Positions 51,209-60,216 of a stretch of DNA of 64,000 nucleotides are shown here, piece after piece. Numbering within the stretch: position 1 is the first letter of the stretch; every line of letters begins with the position of its first letter. The stretch comes from Mycolicibacterium tusciae. Lineage in GTDB: Bacteria > Actinomycetota > Actinomycetes > Mycobacteriales > Mycobacteriaceae. A model generated the notes under the pieces. It saw nothing but the letters and a program-made list of their open reading frames with translations, had not been told where the DNA came from and did not search any database. The DNA is taken from the NCBI RefSeq assembly GCF_002086795.1, contig NZ_MVIM01000018.1:1-64000 (forward strand). The letters run 5' to 3'. The position numbers and the translations under genes were made by a program.

Positions 51209-51601
51209 TCAGACCGTCGCGGTGAGAGGCCCGACCGGCGTGCACACCGGCTGCGGCGGATTCCCGGTGTTCGCGCATCCCCGGCCTGTCGAGACGTAGG
51301 TGGCGCCGGGCTCGTGCGGCGCGTAGAAGACCTGCGCGGGCAGCACTCCGTTGCTCGCCTGGCATTTGGGGGGCCCGGGGCTGCCCTGCATCTGCAGACA
51401 GGCCACCGAGAGGTAAACGTTCGATCGCTCGCACGCGCCCGGTGAGATCGTCGCGGTGACCATTCGCGTGCCCGACACGTCCACGACCTGCGGCGGGGAC
51501 AAATTGTAGGTGCAGGTGGGCGGGGGTTCGGCGACGGCGATGGCGGTGGAGGCAAGCGGCAGCGTCGCTGCGGCGATGAGGTACGTCAGCGACCGGATCA
51601 T
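51209..51601 (-). CDS. Secreted hypothetical protein
   Basis: A 130-residue protein starting MIRSLTYLIAAATLPLASTA with a cleavage site near AVAEPPP. The mature part has six Cys (CTYN, GACER, ACLQ, PPKCQ, GCANT, PVCTP), enough for three disulfides. I do not recognise a family; the pattern resembles small secreted mycobacterial proteins. ATG 51601 was preferred to ATG 51619 because it gives the better signal peptide; the latter overlaps the end of the DUF1275 gene. Confidence 0.72.
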   Translation of the reverse strand: MIRSLTYLIAAATLPLASTAIAVAEPPPTCTYNLSPPQVVDVSGTRMVTATISPGACERSNVYLSVACLQMQGSPGPPKCQASNGVLPAQVFYAPHEPGATYVSTGRGCANTGNPPQPVCTPVGPLTATV

Positions 51602-51615
51602 CCCTGGATCGTAGA

Positions 51616-52305
51616 TCACCGCAGGTAGTGCTCATCGACGATGAACAAACAGAGTGTGATGGCCAGAAATCCGGCAGGCAGCCAGATCGCATGCACTCCC
51701 CACGCGACGCTGGCGAATGAACCCGCGAGGGCCCCGAGCCCGAAGACGGTGATCAGCGCACCATAGACCCCGAATGCGCGCCGTGACTCCGCGTGTTTCT
51801 CGACGAACGCGTCATACCCGGACTCCATGAGTCGCATCAGGTTGCCCGTGGTCGCGACCGGCAGATAGGCCAGGTCACCGATGTTGCGGAACAGGCCGAT
51901 CTGCATGGCCGCCAGGAAGGAGATCGGCACGGTCACGTAGCTGTGGGGCACCGAGGCGGGGACGAAACCGATGATGCCCAGCGAGGCGGCCTGCACGGCC
52001 ATGGTCCAGCGCAGAGCATGTGGGACGAGGCGCTCGACGCGGCCGGATTTGATGTGCGATGCCAGCGCCATGCCGACGATGAAAGCGAGCAGCGGCCAGA
52101 CGTGGGCGAGCGCCGCGGACCACTTGCCTTCCGACGTGTTGATCGCACCGAAGATGACGTTCGCGGTCTGCACGTTGGCGAACACACCACCGCGCGCGAT
52201 GTAGGTGTACGCGTCGAGGAATCCGTTGGCCACCGTGAGCAGCAACGCGAACCACAGGGTGCGGGTTCGCTCGATTTCTTGTGGGCCGGTCGGCACGCCA
52301 CCCAT
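51616..52305 (-). CDS. DUF1275 (YoaK) family membrane protein
   Basis: A 229-residue protein with six membrane helices and the family block TVANGFLDAYTYIARGGVFANVQTANVI (residues 24-51), where the DAYTY and QTGN-like motif are the family signature. Its members are uncharacterised, possibly transporters. It is the gene upstream of the secreted Cys-rich protein on the same strand. The start is ATG 52305, 18 bp before the minus-strand gene upstream. Confidence 0.88.
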   Translation of the reverse strand: MGGVPTGPQEIERTRTLWFALLLTVANGFLDAYTYIARGGVFANVQTANVIFGAINTSEGKWSAALAHVWPLLAFIVGMALASHIKSGRVERLVPHALRWTMAVQAASLGIIGFVPASVPHSYVTVPISFLAAMQIGLFRNIGDLAYLPVATTGNLMRLMESGYDAFVEKHAESRRAFGVYGALITVFGLGALAGSFASVAWGVHAIWLPAGFLAITLCLFIVDEHYLR

Positions 52306-52335
52306 GCCGACAACCTAATCGGTCGCCGGGGCGGT

Positions 52336-53442
52336 CTAACCCGCACCCAGCGCGTTCAGCATTCCGGCGGCAGCTCGCGGCCAGGTGAACTGTTCTGCGC
52401 GGCGTCGTGCATCGTTGCGCCGCAACCGCTCTGGACGGCTGATGATTGTCGTCACCGCCTGCGCGATGGCATCCGGGTCGTTGTCTGCTGCGGCACCACT
52501 TTCGGCGGTCAGAAGTTCCGCGAGCGCCGACGTCCGCGAAACCACCGCCGGCGTACCGCAGGCCAACGCCTCCAACGCGGCAAGGCCGAACGTTTCGTGC
52601 GGACCCGGCGCGATCGCGACGTCGGCGGTCGCCAGGATGGTGGCCACGGTGTCGCGGCACCCGATGTAACCGGTGAAGTCAACGGGCAGGCGGGCGGCCT
52701 GGCGTTCGAGCCTGGCGCGCATCGGGCCTTCACCGACGACCACCAGGCGGGCGTCCACACCCGAGTCGCGCAGGGAGGCAACGGTATCGATGCTGCGGTG
52801 CGCATGCTTCTCCACCGAAAGACGGCCGCAGTGCACCAGCAACGTCTGCTCGGGGCTGGCCCACTGTCGGCGGACCGAGCTGGATCGTCGGCTCGGATGG
52901 AATTGCTCGAGGTCCACGCCAAGTGGCACCGTGACCACGTTCGTGGCGTCGATCCTGTCGAACTCCGCACGCGCGAACGCCGTGGTGCACACGACCGCGT
53001 CGTAGCTCTCGGCGGTGCGGCGGTTGGCGGCGTCGGCGATCGAGCGGGCGGCACGCGCCGGAAGTACCTGCCCGACAAGGCGATCGAGCCGCTCATGGGA
53101 GATCATCACCGTCGCGACATCGCGCTGCCTGCCCCATTCACCGAGCGAGCGCAGGGTGAGGCGGTCGGACACCTCGAGTGCGTCCGGCGCCAAGTGCGCC
53201 AGCAGTTCGGTGACGGGTCCGGGCAGCACGGCACGATATCCACCGGTGAACGGGATGAGCCGAGCCGGCAGCGAGATTCGAACGACTCCCGATGGCAGCT
53301 CGTGCCGTTCGAAGGTTCGGCCCGGGACCACCAGGAACACCTCGTGTCCGCGGGCACAGTACTCAGCGCCGAGACGATCCACTGCCGTGCGCAGACCTCC
53401 CGAACGCGGGCCGTAGAAATTCGCGACCTGTGCTACCCGCAT
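52336..53442 (-). CDS. Glycosyltransferase family 4, PimC-like
   Basis: A 368-residue GT-B retaining glycosyltransferase. It starts MRVAQVANFYGPRSGGLRTA and has EVSDRLTLRSLG, VHCGRLSVEKHAHRSID and the donor motif PGPHETFGLAALEALACG (about residues 275-292), with the EX7E-type residues. It resembles, as I recall, PimC of M. tuberculosis CDC1551, a GDP-mannose-dependent enzyme that adds mannose to phosphatidylinositol dimannoside in the inner leaflet. The PimC gene is missing in many strains, and the role of this homolog is uncertain. ATG 53442 was chosen because it opens the conserved start. Confidence 0.82.
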   Translation of the reverse strand: MRVAQVANFYGPRSGGLRTAVDRLGAEYCARGHEVFLVVPGRTFERHELPSGVVRISLPARLIPFTGGYRAVLPGPVTELLAHLAPDALEVSDRLTLRSLGEWGRQRDVATVMISHERLDRLVGQVLPARAARSIADAANRRTAESYDAVVCTTAFARAEFDRIDATNVVTVPLGVDLEQFHPSRRSSSVRRQWASPEQTLLVHCGRLSVEKHAHRSIDTVASLRDSGVDARLVVVGEGPMRARLERQAARLPVDFTGYIGCRDTVATILATADVAIAPGPHETFGLAALEALACGTPAVVSRTSALAELLTAESGAAADNDPDAIAQAVTTIISRPERLRRNDARRRAEQFTWPRAAAGMLNALGAG

Positions 53443-53543
53443 GAGCTGAATTTGACCGCGACGCATGTGCGGTCAACAACGCGACATCAACCGGTGGGAC
53501 AACACACCGTGAACACCGCGAGTGACCGTGTCGATAGGGCGAC

Positions 53544-54455
53544 TCAGGCGACGTGCGCGGTGAACCAGTCCTGCACCCGGCGCCAGGCGTCCTCGGCGGC
53601 GGTGGCGTTGTACCGGTCGCCGGTGTCGTTGAAGAACGCATGGTTGGCGTCGGGTTCGGTGACCAGTTCGAACACCAGGCCAGCCTTCTCCAGGGCCGCC
53701 CGCGCGACCGGCTCGGTAGCGTTGACGCGCTGGTCCTGGGCGGCGTAGATACCCAGCACTGCAACATCTTTGGAGCCGGCAAAATCCGGGTTGTCGGGCG
53801 TCGGACCGTAGAACGGCACGGCGGCGGCCAGCCGCGGCTCACCGGAGGCCAGCAATCGCCAGACGAAACCGCCACCCATGCAGAAGCCGACCGCGGCGAC
53901 CTTCTTGCCCGGCACCCGGCGTTGGAGCTCGTCGATTCCCGACTTCAGATCCGCCAGGGCGGCTTCGGGGGGCAGCTTGCCCAGGGCCGCCGTGGCTTCG
54001 GCGGGATCGGCGAACGTACCCGTGCCGCCCTGCGCGGACAGCAGGTCGATCGCGAGCGCGGAGTAGCCGATGCCGGCGAATCGCCCGGCCACCGAGCGGA
54101 TGTAGTCGTTGAGTCCCTTGTTCTCGTGGATGACGAGGACTCCCCCGCGCGGTTCGGCGGCGGGCGCCCAGGCCGCCTGCAGTTCACCACTGGGTCCGGC
54201 CCAGGTGATCGGCGTAGACGGGACGGTGTTCTCCGATCCTGGCGGCGGTGTGCTGACGGTGGCCGGCTCGCTCGACGTCACGGGCGCGTTCGATGTCGGC
54301 TGCTTGTTCTCGCCGCACGCCGCAATGAATGCGGTCGCCGCCGCGGTGCCGACGCCGAGCAGTGCCAGCCTGCGTAAGGCTTCGCGCCTGGACAGCAACC
54401 CGTCGACGTGATCGGTGGCGATTTCTTCTGCGATATACCGCTGTAACGGGGTCAC
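53544..54455 (-). CDS. Exported dienelactone hydrolase family lipoprotein
   Basis: A 303-residue protein. The N-terminus has a twin-Arg motif (LSRREALRRL), a hydrophobic segment and a lipobox-like FIAAC near residue 47, so it is likely a Tat-exported lipoprotein. The dienelactone-hydrolase fold follows, with HENKGLND (Glu111), nucleophile Cys192 in GFCMGG, Asp241 in DQRVN and His272 in NHAFF, a complete Cys-Asp-His triad. It hydrolyses cyclic esters by family. It starts at GTG 54455, only 18 bp from the divergent SDR start, without a ribosome site. Confidence 0.87.
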   Translation of the reverse strand: MTPLQRYIAEEIATDHVDGLLSRREALRRLALLGVGTAAATAFIAACGENKQPTSNAPVTSSEPATVSTPPPGSENTVPSTPITWAGPSGELQAAWAPAAEPRGGVLVIHENKGLNDYIRSVAGRFAGIGYSALAIDLLSAQGGTGTFADPAEATAALGKLPPEAALADLKSGIDELQRRVPGKKVAAVGFCMGGGFVWRLLASGEPRLAAAVPFYGPTPDNPDFAGSKDVAVLGIYAAQDQRVNATEPVARAALEKAGLVFELVTEPDANHAFFNDTGDRYNATAAEDAWRRVQDWFTAHVA

Positions 54456-54473
54456 TTTCGCAAGTATGCACTT

Positions 54474-55397
54474 ATGGACTGGACTCCGGATGCAGATGCG
54501 CTGCGCGGCCGGGTAGCCGTGGTGGCCGGAGCCACGCGCGGCGCGGGACGCGGTATCGCGGCGGCGCTCGGTGAAGCCGGGGCGATGGTGATCTGCACCG
54601 GCCGCAGCAGCGTGTCCGGCAATGCCCAATCCGATTACGACCGCCCGGAAACCATCGAAGAAACCGCCGAACTCGTCTCCAGCCTGGGCGGCACCGGAAT
54701 CGCATTGCAGGCCGACCATCTCGACGTCGACGCGGTGACCCGTGTCGCGGAGCGTATGCGAAGCGACTACGGCGCGATCGACATCCTCGTCAACGACATC
54801 TGGGGCGCCGAGATCCTCAAAGGCGGCCCACCGCTGTGGAACAGGCCGATCTGGGAGCACGACCTCGCCGACGGTCTGCGGATCCTGCGGCTCGGTATCG
54901 ACACGCACCTCATCACGTCGCACTGCCTGTTACCGCTGCTGGTGTCCCGTCCCGGCGGGCTGCTCGTCGAAGTGACCGACGGGACAAAGAGTTTCAACGA
55001 CGACAACTACCGGTTGTCGGTGTTCTACGACCTGGCCAAGGTCGCCGTCAACCGGCTCGCCTACAGCCAGGGCCACGAGCTGGCGGGCTTCGGCGCCACC
55101 GCGGTAGCCGTCACGCCCGGCTGGCTGCGGTCGGAGATGATGCTCGACAACTGGGGCGTCACCGAGGAGAACTGGCATATCGCACTGGACCCGCTGCGCT
55201 CCGATGGCCCGGTCGCTCCCCCGTCCTTCGCCGCGTCGGAGACACCCAGATACGTCGGACGCGGGGTTGCCGCGATCGCCGCCGACACGCGCCGGTCACG
55301 CTTCAACCAGCAGTCCGTCACGTCGGCCGACCTCGCGCGTGAGTACGGTTTCACCGACCTGGACGGCCGCCAGCCCGACGGTTGGGCGCCGGGATAA
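54474..55397 (+). CDS. SDR family oxidoreductase
   Basis: A 307-residue short-chain dehydrogenase: cofactor motif GATRGAGRGIAAALGEAG (about residues 19-36), the VNDIWGA segment instead of the usual NNAG, and FYDLAKVAVNR with the YxxxK catalytic pair. The C-terminal 90 residues are longer than in classical SDRs, with substrate-binding variation. The family with this IWG motif occurs in bacteria and eukaryotes (DHRS1-like). Substrate unknown. It starts 18 bp from the divergent hydrolase. Confidence 0.87.
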   Translation: MDWTPDADALRGRVAVVAGATRGAGRGIAAALGEAGAMVICTGRSSVSGNAQSDYDRPETIEETAELVSSLGGTGIALQADHLDVDAVTRVAERMRSDYGAIDILVNDIWGAEILKGGPPLWNRPIWEHDLADGLRILRLGIDTHLITSHCLLPLLVSRPGGLLVEVTDGTKSFNDDNYRLSVFYDLAKVAVNRLAYSQGHELAGFGATAVAVTPGWLRSEMMLDNWGVTEENWHIALDPLRSDGPVAPPSFAASETPRYVGRGVAAIAADTRRSRFNQQSVTSADLAREYGFTDLDGRQPDGWAPG

Positions 55398-55430
55398 CTG
55401 CAGCTCAGAACCAATAGTAGACAAAAATCA

Positions 55431-55448
55431 AAATCTGTTCACAGATTT
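55431..55448. promoter_or_regulatory. Perfect 8+8 palindrome upstream of a TTGACA box
   Basis: AAATCTGT and ACAGATTT are perfectly complementary arms around a two-base centre. Immediately downstream is TTGACA (55451-55456), a consensus -35, with TTCTAT (55474-55479) 17 bases on as the -10. The palindrome ends two bases before the -35, as expected for an operator of the amidohydrolase gene. Confidence 0.65.
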
Positions 55449-55485
55449 CGTTGACACCTGCCGGTCCGCACTGTTCTATGACTTG

Positions 55486-57276
55486 GTGAGTTTTGACACG
55501 ATCATCAAAAACGGCCGTTGGTTCGACGGCTCCGGCGCGCCGTCGGCCGTGCGCAACATCGGCATCCGCAATGGTCACGTCGCCGCGATCAGCACCGCCG
55601 ACCTCGACGAGACGGACTCCCCTCGAGTCATCGATGCCACTGGCCAGTGGGTGCTGCCCGGCATGCTCGACATCCACACCCACTACGACGTGGAGGTTCT
55701 GGTCGGCCCCGCATTGAGCGAGTCATTGCGACACGGCGTGACCACGGTGATGCTCGGATCCTGCTCACTGTCCACCGTGCACGTCGACGGCGTGGACGCC
55801 GGCGACATCTTCGGCCGCGTCGAGGCGATCCCGCGCGAACACGTGATCGGCGCCGTCGACACCCACAAGACCTGGACGAACTGCGAGGAATACATCGCGG
55901 CGCTGGAAGCTCGCCCCCTCGGACCCAACGTGGCCGCGTTCATCGGTCACTCCGATATGCGCGCCGCGACCATGGGGCTGGACCGCGCCACCCAGAAGCG
56001 GCAACGGCCGACCAGAAGCGAACAAGCCCAGATGGAGAAGTGGCTCGACGAGGCGTTACGCGCCGGCTTCGTCGGAATGTCTTCTCAGCAACTGCTTTTC
56101 GACAAGCTCGACGGTGAGGTCTGCCGGTCCCGCACACTGCCGTCAACGTACGCCAAGCCGCGGGAGCTGCGTCGCCTCAAGTCGAAGCTGCGCCGGACCG
56201 GCCGGGTGCTGCAGTCCGGACCCGACATCGAGAACCCGCTGAACCTGGGTTCGCAAGTGTTCCAGTCGCTGGGCATCTTCCGCAATCCGCTCAAGACCAG
56301 CCTGCTGTCGGCGGCCGACGTGAAGTCGAACCCGTACGCGATCAAGCTGCTCGGCCCGCTGGCACGATTGGTCAACCGGCTGGGCGGCAACTTCCGCTGG
56401 CAGCACCTGCCGGTGCCTTTCGAGGTGTACGCCGACGGCATCGATCTGGTGGTCTTCGAAGAGTTCGGTGCGGGCGCGGCGGCGCTGCACCTTCGCGACG
56501 AGGTCGAACGCAACGAGCTGCTCCGCGACGAGGCGTACCGCCGAGAATTCCGCAAGCAGTACGAGAGCAAGTTCGGGATGCGGGTGTGGCAGCGCGACTT
56601 TTTCGACGCCGAGATCGTCGCGTGCCCCGACGAGTCGGTCGTCGGCAAGTCGTTCGGCCAGGTGGGCCTCGATCGCGGCGGCCTGCACCCCGTCGATGCG
56701 TTCCTCGACCTGGTGCTCGAGCACGGGACGGCGCTGCGCTGGCGCACGACGATCTCCAATCACCGGCCCGAGGTGCTCAAGAAGCTGGCGCGGGATCCCG
56801 GCATCCAGATGGGTTTCTCCGATGCGGGTGCGCATCTGCGCAACATGGCCTTCTACAACATGAACCTGCGCCTCCTGCGTCACGTCTACGAGGCGCAGCA
56901 GGCCGGTAGACCGTTCATGACGGTCGAGCAGGCGGTGCACCGCCTGACGGGCGAACTCGCCGACTGGTACCGCATCGACGCCGGCCATTTGCGCATGGGC
57001 GACCGCGCCGACATCGTCGTGATCGACCCCGAGCGGCTGGACGAATCGCTTCAGGCCTACGCCGAGTCACCGGTCGAGCAGTACGGCGGCCTGTCCCGGA
57101 TGGTCAACCGCAACGACGACACCGTGCGCGCGGTCTTCGTCGCCGGCCGCGCCGTGTTCCTCGACGGCGAACCGACGGACGTCGTGGGCGCGCAGCGCAC
57201 CGGAAGATTCCTGCGGGCCGCGCACAAGGCGCCGGCCCAGACGATCCAAGAATCGGAGTTGTCAAGTGTCAGTTGA
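55486..57276 (+). CDS. N-acyl-D-amino-acid deacylase family amidohydrolase
   Basis: A 596-residue metal-dependent amidohydrolase. The N-terminal beta-sandwich strand leads into DIHTHYD (His64 and His66, the HxH metal site); later come the GHSDMR segment, HRPEVLKKLARDPGIQMGFSDAGAH with the catalytic Asp, and the C-terminal sandwich strand RADIVVIDPERL. The length matches D-aminoacylases and dihydropyrimidinase-like relatives. In mycobacteria the members are numerous and the substrate is not assured. It begins at GTG 55486 and overlaps the next gene by 11 bases. Confidence 0.87.
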   Translation: MSFDTIIKNGRWFDGSGAPSAVRNIGIRNGHVAAISTADLDETDSPRVIDATGQWVLPGMLDIHTHYDVEVLVGPALSESLRHGVTTVMLGSCSLSTVHVDGVDAGDIFGRVEAIPREHVIGAVDTHKTWTNCEEYIAALEARPLGPNVAAFIGHSDMRAATMGLDRATQKRQRPTRSEQAQMEKWLDEALRAGFVGMSSQQLLFDKLDGEVCRSRTLPSTYAKPRELRRLKSKLRRTGRVLQSGPDIENPLNLGSQVFQSLGIFRNPLKTSLLSAADVKSNPYAIKLLGPLARLVNRLGGNFRWQHLPVPFEVYADGIDLVVFEEFGAGAAALHLRDEVERNELLRDEAYRREFRKQYESKFGMRVWQRDFFDAEIVACPDESVVGKSFGQVGLDRGGLHPVDAFLDLVLEHGTALRWRTTISNHRPEVLKKLARDPGIQMGFSDAGAHLRNMAFYNMNLRLLRHVYEAQQAGRPFMTVEQAVHRLTGELADWYRIDAGHLRMGDRADIVVIDPERLDESLQAYAESPVEQYGGLSRMVNRNDDTVRAVFVAGRAVFLDGEPTDVVGAQRTGRFLRAAHKAPAQTIQESELSSVS

Positions 57277-57709
57277 GAATACGGTGCTGGGCATGTGGAA
57301 GGCCCTGTCGGCGCGCGACTGGGAGCTCTTGACCACCTTCCTGTCTGACGACTGCATCTACTGCGATATGCCACTAGGGCCGGCGCTTTCCACTCGAGGA
57401 CCCGAGGACATCATCGCGAAGCTCAAGGTCGGACTCGAGCCGTTGGCATCGTATGAGAATCATGACGGCGTTCTGGTCAGCAATGGCGACGACGTCCTGT
57501 ACGAGCACTCCGAGACCTGGAAGTGGGTCAGCGGAGAAACCGCTCTGCTGAGGTTTGTCACAGTGCACAAGGTCCACGACGGCAAAATCGCGGTCTGGAA
57601 GGACTACTGGGACATGGGCGGGCTGACCAACACCGCGCCCGCGACCTGGCTCGAGGATGTGACGGCGGCATATACCGTGCCGATGTTCGATGCGACCGGT
57701 CTGATCTGA
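57266..57709 (+). CDS. Limonene-1,2-epoxide-hydrolase-like (SnoaL-fold) protein
   Basis: A 147-residue protein of the LEH/SnoaL fold: NTVLGMWKALSARDWELLTTFLSDD at the start and FVTVHKVHDGKIAVWKDYWDMGG, where the Lys-Asp-Tyr-Trp-Asp resembles the Arg-Asp/Asp catalytic layout of limonene-epoxide hydrolase. It may open an epoxide or act as an isomerase. The GTG start lies 11 bases inside the end of the amidohydrolase gene, so the two are translationally coupled and probably work in one pathway. Confidence 0.82.
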   Translation: MSVENTVLGMWKALSARDWELLTTFLSDDCIYCDMPLGPALSTRGPEDIIAKLKVGLEPLASYENHDGVLVSNGDDVLYEHSETWKWVSGETALLRFVTVHKVHDGKIAVWKDYWDMGGLTNTAPATWLEDVTAAYTVPMFDATGLI

Positions 57710-57713
57710 CGAG

Positions 57714-58820
57714 TCAGCCGAGCGCGTAGACGCGCTCGGCATTACCTCGGGCGATCAGGTCCACCACGCGCACAGCGTCTGACTCGCTCCATTCGCCGGC
57801 GTCGACGAAACCCTGGAATACGTCGCGGATTCCATTGCGCCACAAACGCGCTCCGAGATAGTGCAACTCCGCGGGACCGAATCCGTCGGACGAATAGAGA
57901 ATTTTGCGAAACGGCGCCATCTCCACCAACCTGCCGATGAACGCCGACGACCGCGCACCGAGAAAGTTGATGGCCAGGCCACCATCGAGATTGACGTTGT
58001 TGAACGCCTGCGCCAGATAGCCTGCCTCGCGTTCGTAGGGGTAGCAGTGCAGCAGCACGATCGGCACATCACAGCTGCATCGCAGGAACTCCAGGAGATA
58101 GAGCGGATTCGTCGTGCGCAGATCGCAGTCCCGATCACCGAAGCCGACGTGAAATTGGATCGGTTTCCCCAGCCGCAGCGCCTGATACAAGCCGAACCGC
58201 AACAGAACGCGGTCGGTCAGGCGCGCCTCTCCACTGTCGCGCCACCGCTGGGCCGCTTTTGCGACCTCGGCGGCGGGGGGCTCCGAGAGGTCACCGGCGA
58301 ACCCGCCGCGGTACGCCAGAATCGACTTGGTCGCCACCGCGGTCGCCGCCCGCTCATCCAGAATCTCGGCGAATACCGACGCATAGTCGCCTGATGCCCG
58401 AACCGCCTGTTCGGCCACCGATTCCAGCCGGACGATCTCGTGCACCCGGCCCACCGACAAATCGTCCAGCTCCGCCAGATCGGCGACCCCGGTGGCGAAT
58501 CCGGTGTCCACCAGCCAGTCGGACACCCCGGCCGACGACAGGAACAGCTGCGCGAGATCGGCTTCAGAGCGTTCGCGACGCGCCCGCCAATACGAATCGG
58601 CGTCGGCGTGGCGGGGCAGCCCGAGCAGTGGTGCGCAATGGGCACGAACCGCGAACCCGAGCTGGGTGTCGAACGCGGAATCGAAGTCGGCCAACGGTTC
58701 GATGTTGGCCTCGTTGAGACTGTCCTCGAACCGGCGGCGGTCAACCGGCGCCAACCGGCAGCCATGCACGTGGTGGTCGATCAGCGACACGCCGTCGATG
58801 TGCTCGACCAGTCTGGTCAC
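57714..58820 (-). CDS. Amidohydrolase family protein, FluG N-terminal-like
   Basis: A 368-residue TIM-barrel amidohydrolase: metal motif DHHVHG (His17 and His19 as HxH), a HVGFGD His, VLLHCYPYEREAGY and the Asp in ILYSSDG. In fungi the FluG protein joins such an amidohydrolase to a glutamine-synthetase-like domain; here they are separate genes, six bases apart in order. A product-releasing amidohydrolase for a gamma-glutamyl amide is a likely role. It starts at GTG 58820. It is the last gene of the operon with KstR-type operator E at its head. Confidence 0.85.
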   Translation of the reverse strand: MTRLVEHIDGVSLIDHHVHGCRLAPVDRRRFEDSLNEANIEPLADFDSAFDTQLGFAVRAHCAPLLGLPRHADADSYWRARRERSEADLAQLFLSSAGVSDWLVDTGFATGVADLAELDDLSVGRVHEIVRLESVAEQAVRASGDYASVFAEILDERAATAVATKSILAYRGGFAGDLSEPPAAEVAKAAQRWRDSGEARLTDRVLLRFGLYQALRLGKPIQFHVGFGDRDCDLRTTNPLYLLEFLRCSCDVPIVLLHCYPYEREAGYLAQAFNNVNLDGGLAINFLGARSSAFIGRLVEMAPFRKILYSSDGFGPAELHYLGARLWRNGIRDVFQGFVDAGEWSESDAVRVVDLIARGNAERVYALG

Positions 58821-58826
58821 ACGCGC

Positions 58827-60188
58827 TCACACACTCCAGGCCAGACGGAACTTCTCGGCCAGCTCTTCGGGCTTCAGGTCGCCGTAGTTCTGCTGCTCGT
58901 AGCGTCGCACCGCGACGACGGCGTCCACCGGTTCGTCACCGAGAATCCCTCGTAACAAGGCGGATTGATCGAGCATGTCGATCGCCTCCACCTGGTCGCG
59001 CGCCAGCAGTCGGATTCCGGCCTTGTCGCGTTCGGCGTCGGTCAACGAATCGGGGTCGACGGTGATCTCGGGCGGCGCAGTGAGCTTTCGCTCGATGCCG
59101 TCGAGCGCGAGACCGAGCATCGCGGCGGTGGCCAGGTAAGGATTGGCCGACGGGTCGATGATCTTGACCTCCACGTTGGCCCCCTGCGGGTTGCTCGGCC
59201 CGCCGATGAGGTAACGGACTGCTGCCTCGCGGTTCTCGGTTCCCCAGCAGACGTGCGCACCCGACCAGTGGCCGGGCTGCATACGCAATCCGGACAGCAC
59301 CGAGCCGCACAGGATGCCCTGCGCCTCGGGCAGACCGGCCAGCAATCCGGCGATCGCGCTCTCCCCCTCCGCTGTCATCCCGGCCGCGCCTGCACCGCCG
59401 GAGAACAGCGGAACATCGCTCCGCTTCATCGAGAAGTGTTGGTGGGAACCAGATCCGACGCTGCCCGCGAAGGGCACCGGCGAGAGACTGACCCGAAGCC
59501 CGTACTTCCGGGCGACCCGGCCGATGATGATGCGCGTCAGCACCAGCGCGTCGGCCGCGGCGACCGGCGGCTGTGGGGACAAGGAGATCTCGAACTGATT
59601 CCTGCCGTACTCGGGGTGGAACTGTTCGATCGTGATGCCGGAGTTCGTCGCGGCGTTGGTGACATCGCGGACGAAACCTTCGAACTCGAGCACACCGGCA
59701 AGCCCGTATTGTGCCCACAGGTGCGACGGAAGCTCGCTGCCGTCCGGCCCGACGAGGACGAACTCCATCTCGTGTCCGACCACCGTTTCGATGCCGGCCT
59801 CGGTGATGCGGTCGGAAACCCTGCTCAGGGTGCCGCGGCTGCAGTAGGGATCCGGTGAACCGTCCTGGTTGAAGAAAGCGCCGGGCGCCCAACACAACCC
59901 GTCGCCGAGAATGCGCAACGCGCCGAGGTCGATCCGGATGCGCTGATCCCCCACCACCCCGATGGCGTCGCCGAACACGATTCCGGTCTGGTCGATGGCG
60001 AAAACGTGAAAGACGGGGCTGGCACCGAGTCCGGGATCGGCGAACGCACCCATCCGACGCAGCGGGACAGTCTTGGCGTTTGTGAGGCCGGCCGAGTTCA
60101 CGACGGTACCGATCAACGTGGCGACACCGTCGGCCTCGAGTTGGGCGATGGCGGCTGCGGCGAGAGGTTTTGCGGCGCGCGACGTCAT
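58827..60188 (-). CDS. glnA3: GlnA3-like glutamine synthetase family protein
   Basis: The 453-residue protein is very close to GlnA3 (Rv1878) as recalled: PLAAAAIAQLEADGV, GLGASPVFHVFAIDQ, the ATP/metal region HEMEF, EYGRNQFEIS, GSGSHQHFSM and the catalytic Glu in KIIDPSANPYLATAA. It is shorter than GlnA1 and does not carry the adenylylation loop Tyr. Members without classical activity glutamylate polyamines or amines; Rv1878 has been suggested to act on spermine-type substrates. It lies between the carboxymuconolactone-decarboxylase gene (28 bp) and the amidohydrolase gene (6 bp), probably one transcript under KstR-type operator E. Confidence 0.9.
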   Translation of the reverse strand: MTSRAAKPLAAAAIAQLEADGVATLIGTVVNSAGLTNAKTVPLRRMGAFADPGLGASPVFHVFAIDQTGIVFGDAIGVVGDQRIRIDLGALRILGDGLCWAPGAFFNQDGSPDPYCSRGTLSRVSDRITEAGIETVVGHEMEFVLVGPDGSELPSHLWAQYGLAGVLEFEGFVRDVTNAATNSGITIEQFHPEYGRNQFEISLSPQPPVAAADALVLTRIIIGRVARKYGLRVSLSPVPFAGSVGSGSHQHFSMKRSDVPLFSGGAGAAGMTAEGESAIAGLLAGLPEAQGILCGSVLSGLRMQPGHWSGAHVCWGTENREAAVRYLIGGPSNPQGANVEVKIIDPSANPYLATAAMLGLALDGIERKLTAPPEITVDPDSLTDAERDKAGIRLLARDQVEAIDMLDQSALLRGILGDEPVDAVVAVRRYEQQNYGDLKPEELAEKFRLAWSV

Positions 60189-60216
60189 TACGCCATTGTG
60201 CGCGGTGTCGCTTCGG

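Noticed and set aside
51793..53748. A 651-codon plus-strand frame running opposite the DUF1275 and PimC-like genes.
   Set aside because: It is the mirror frame of high-GC coding on the other strand: no start with ribosome site, Arg/Gly/His-rich composition and no recognisable domain, whereas both minus-strand genes have strong family motifs.
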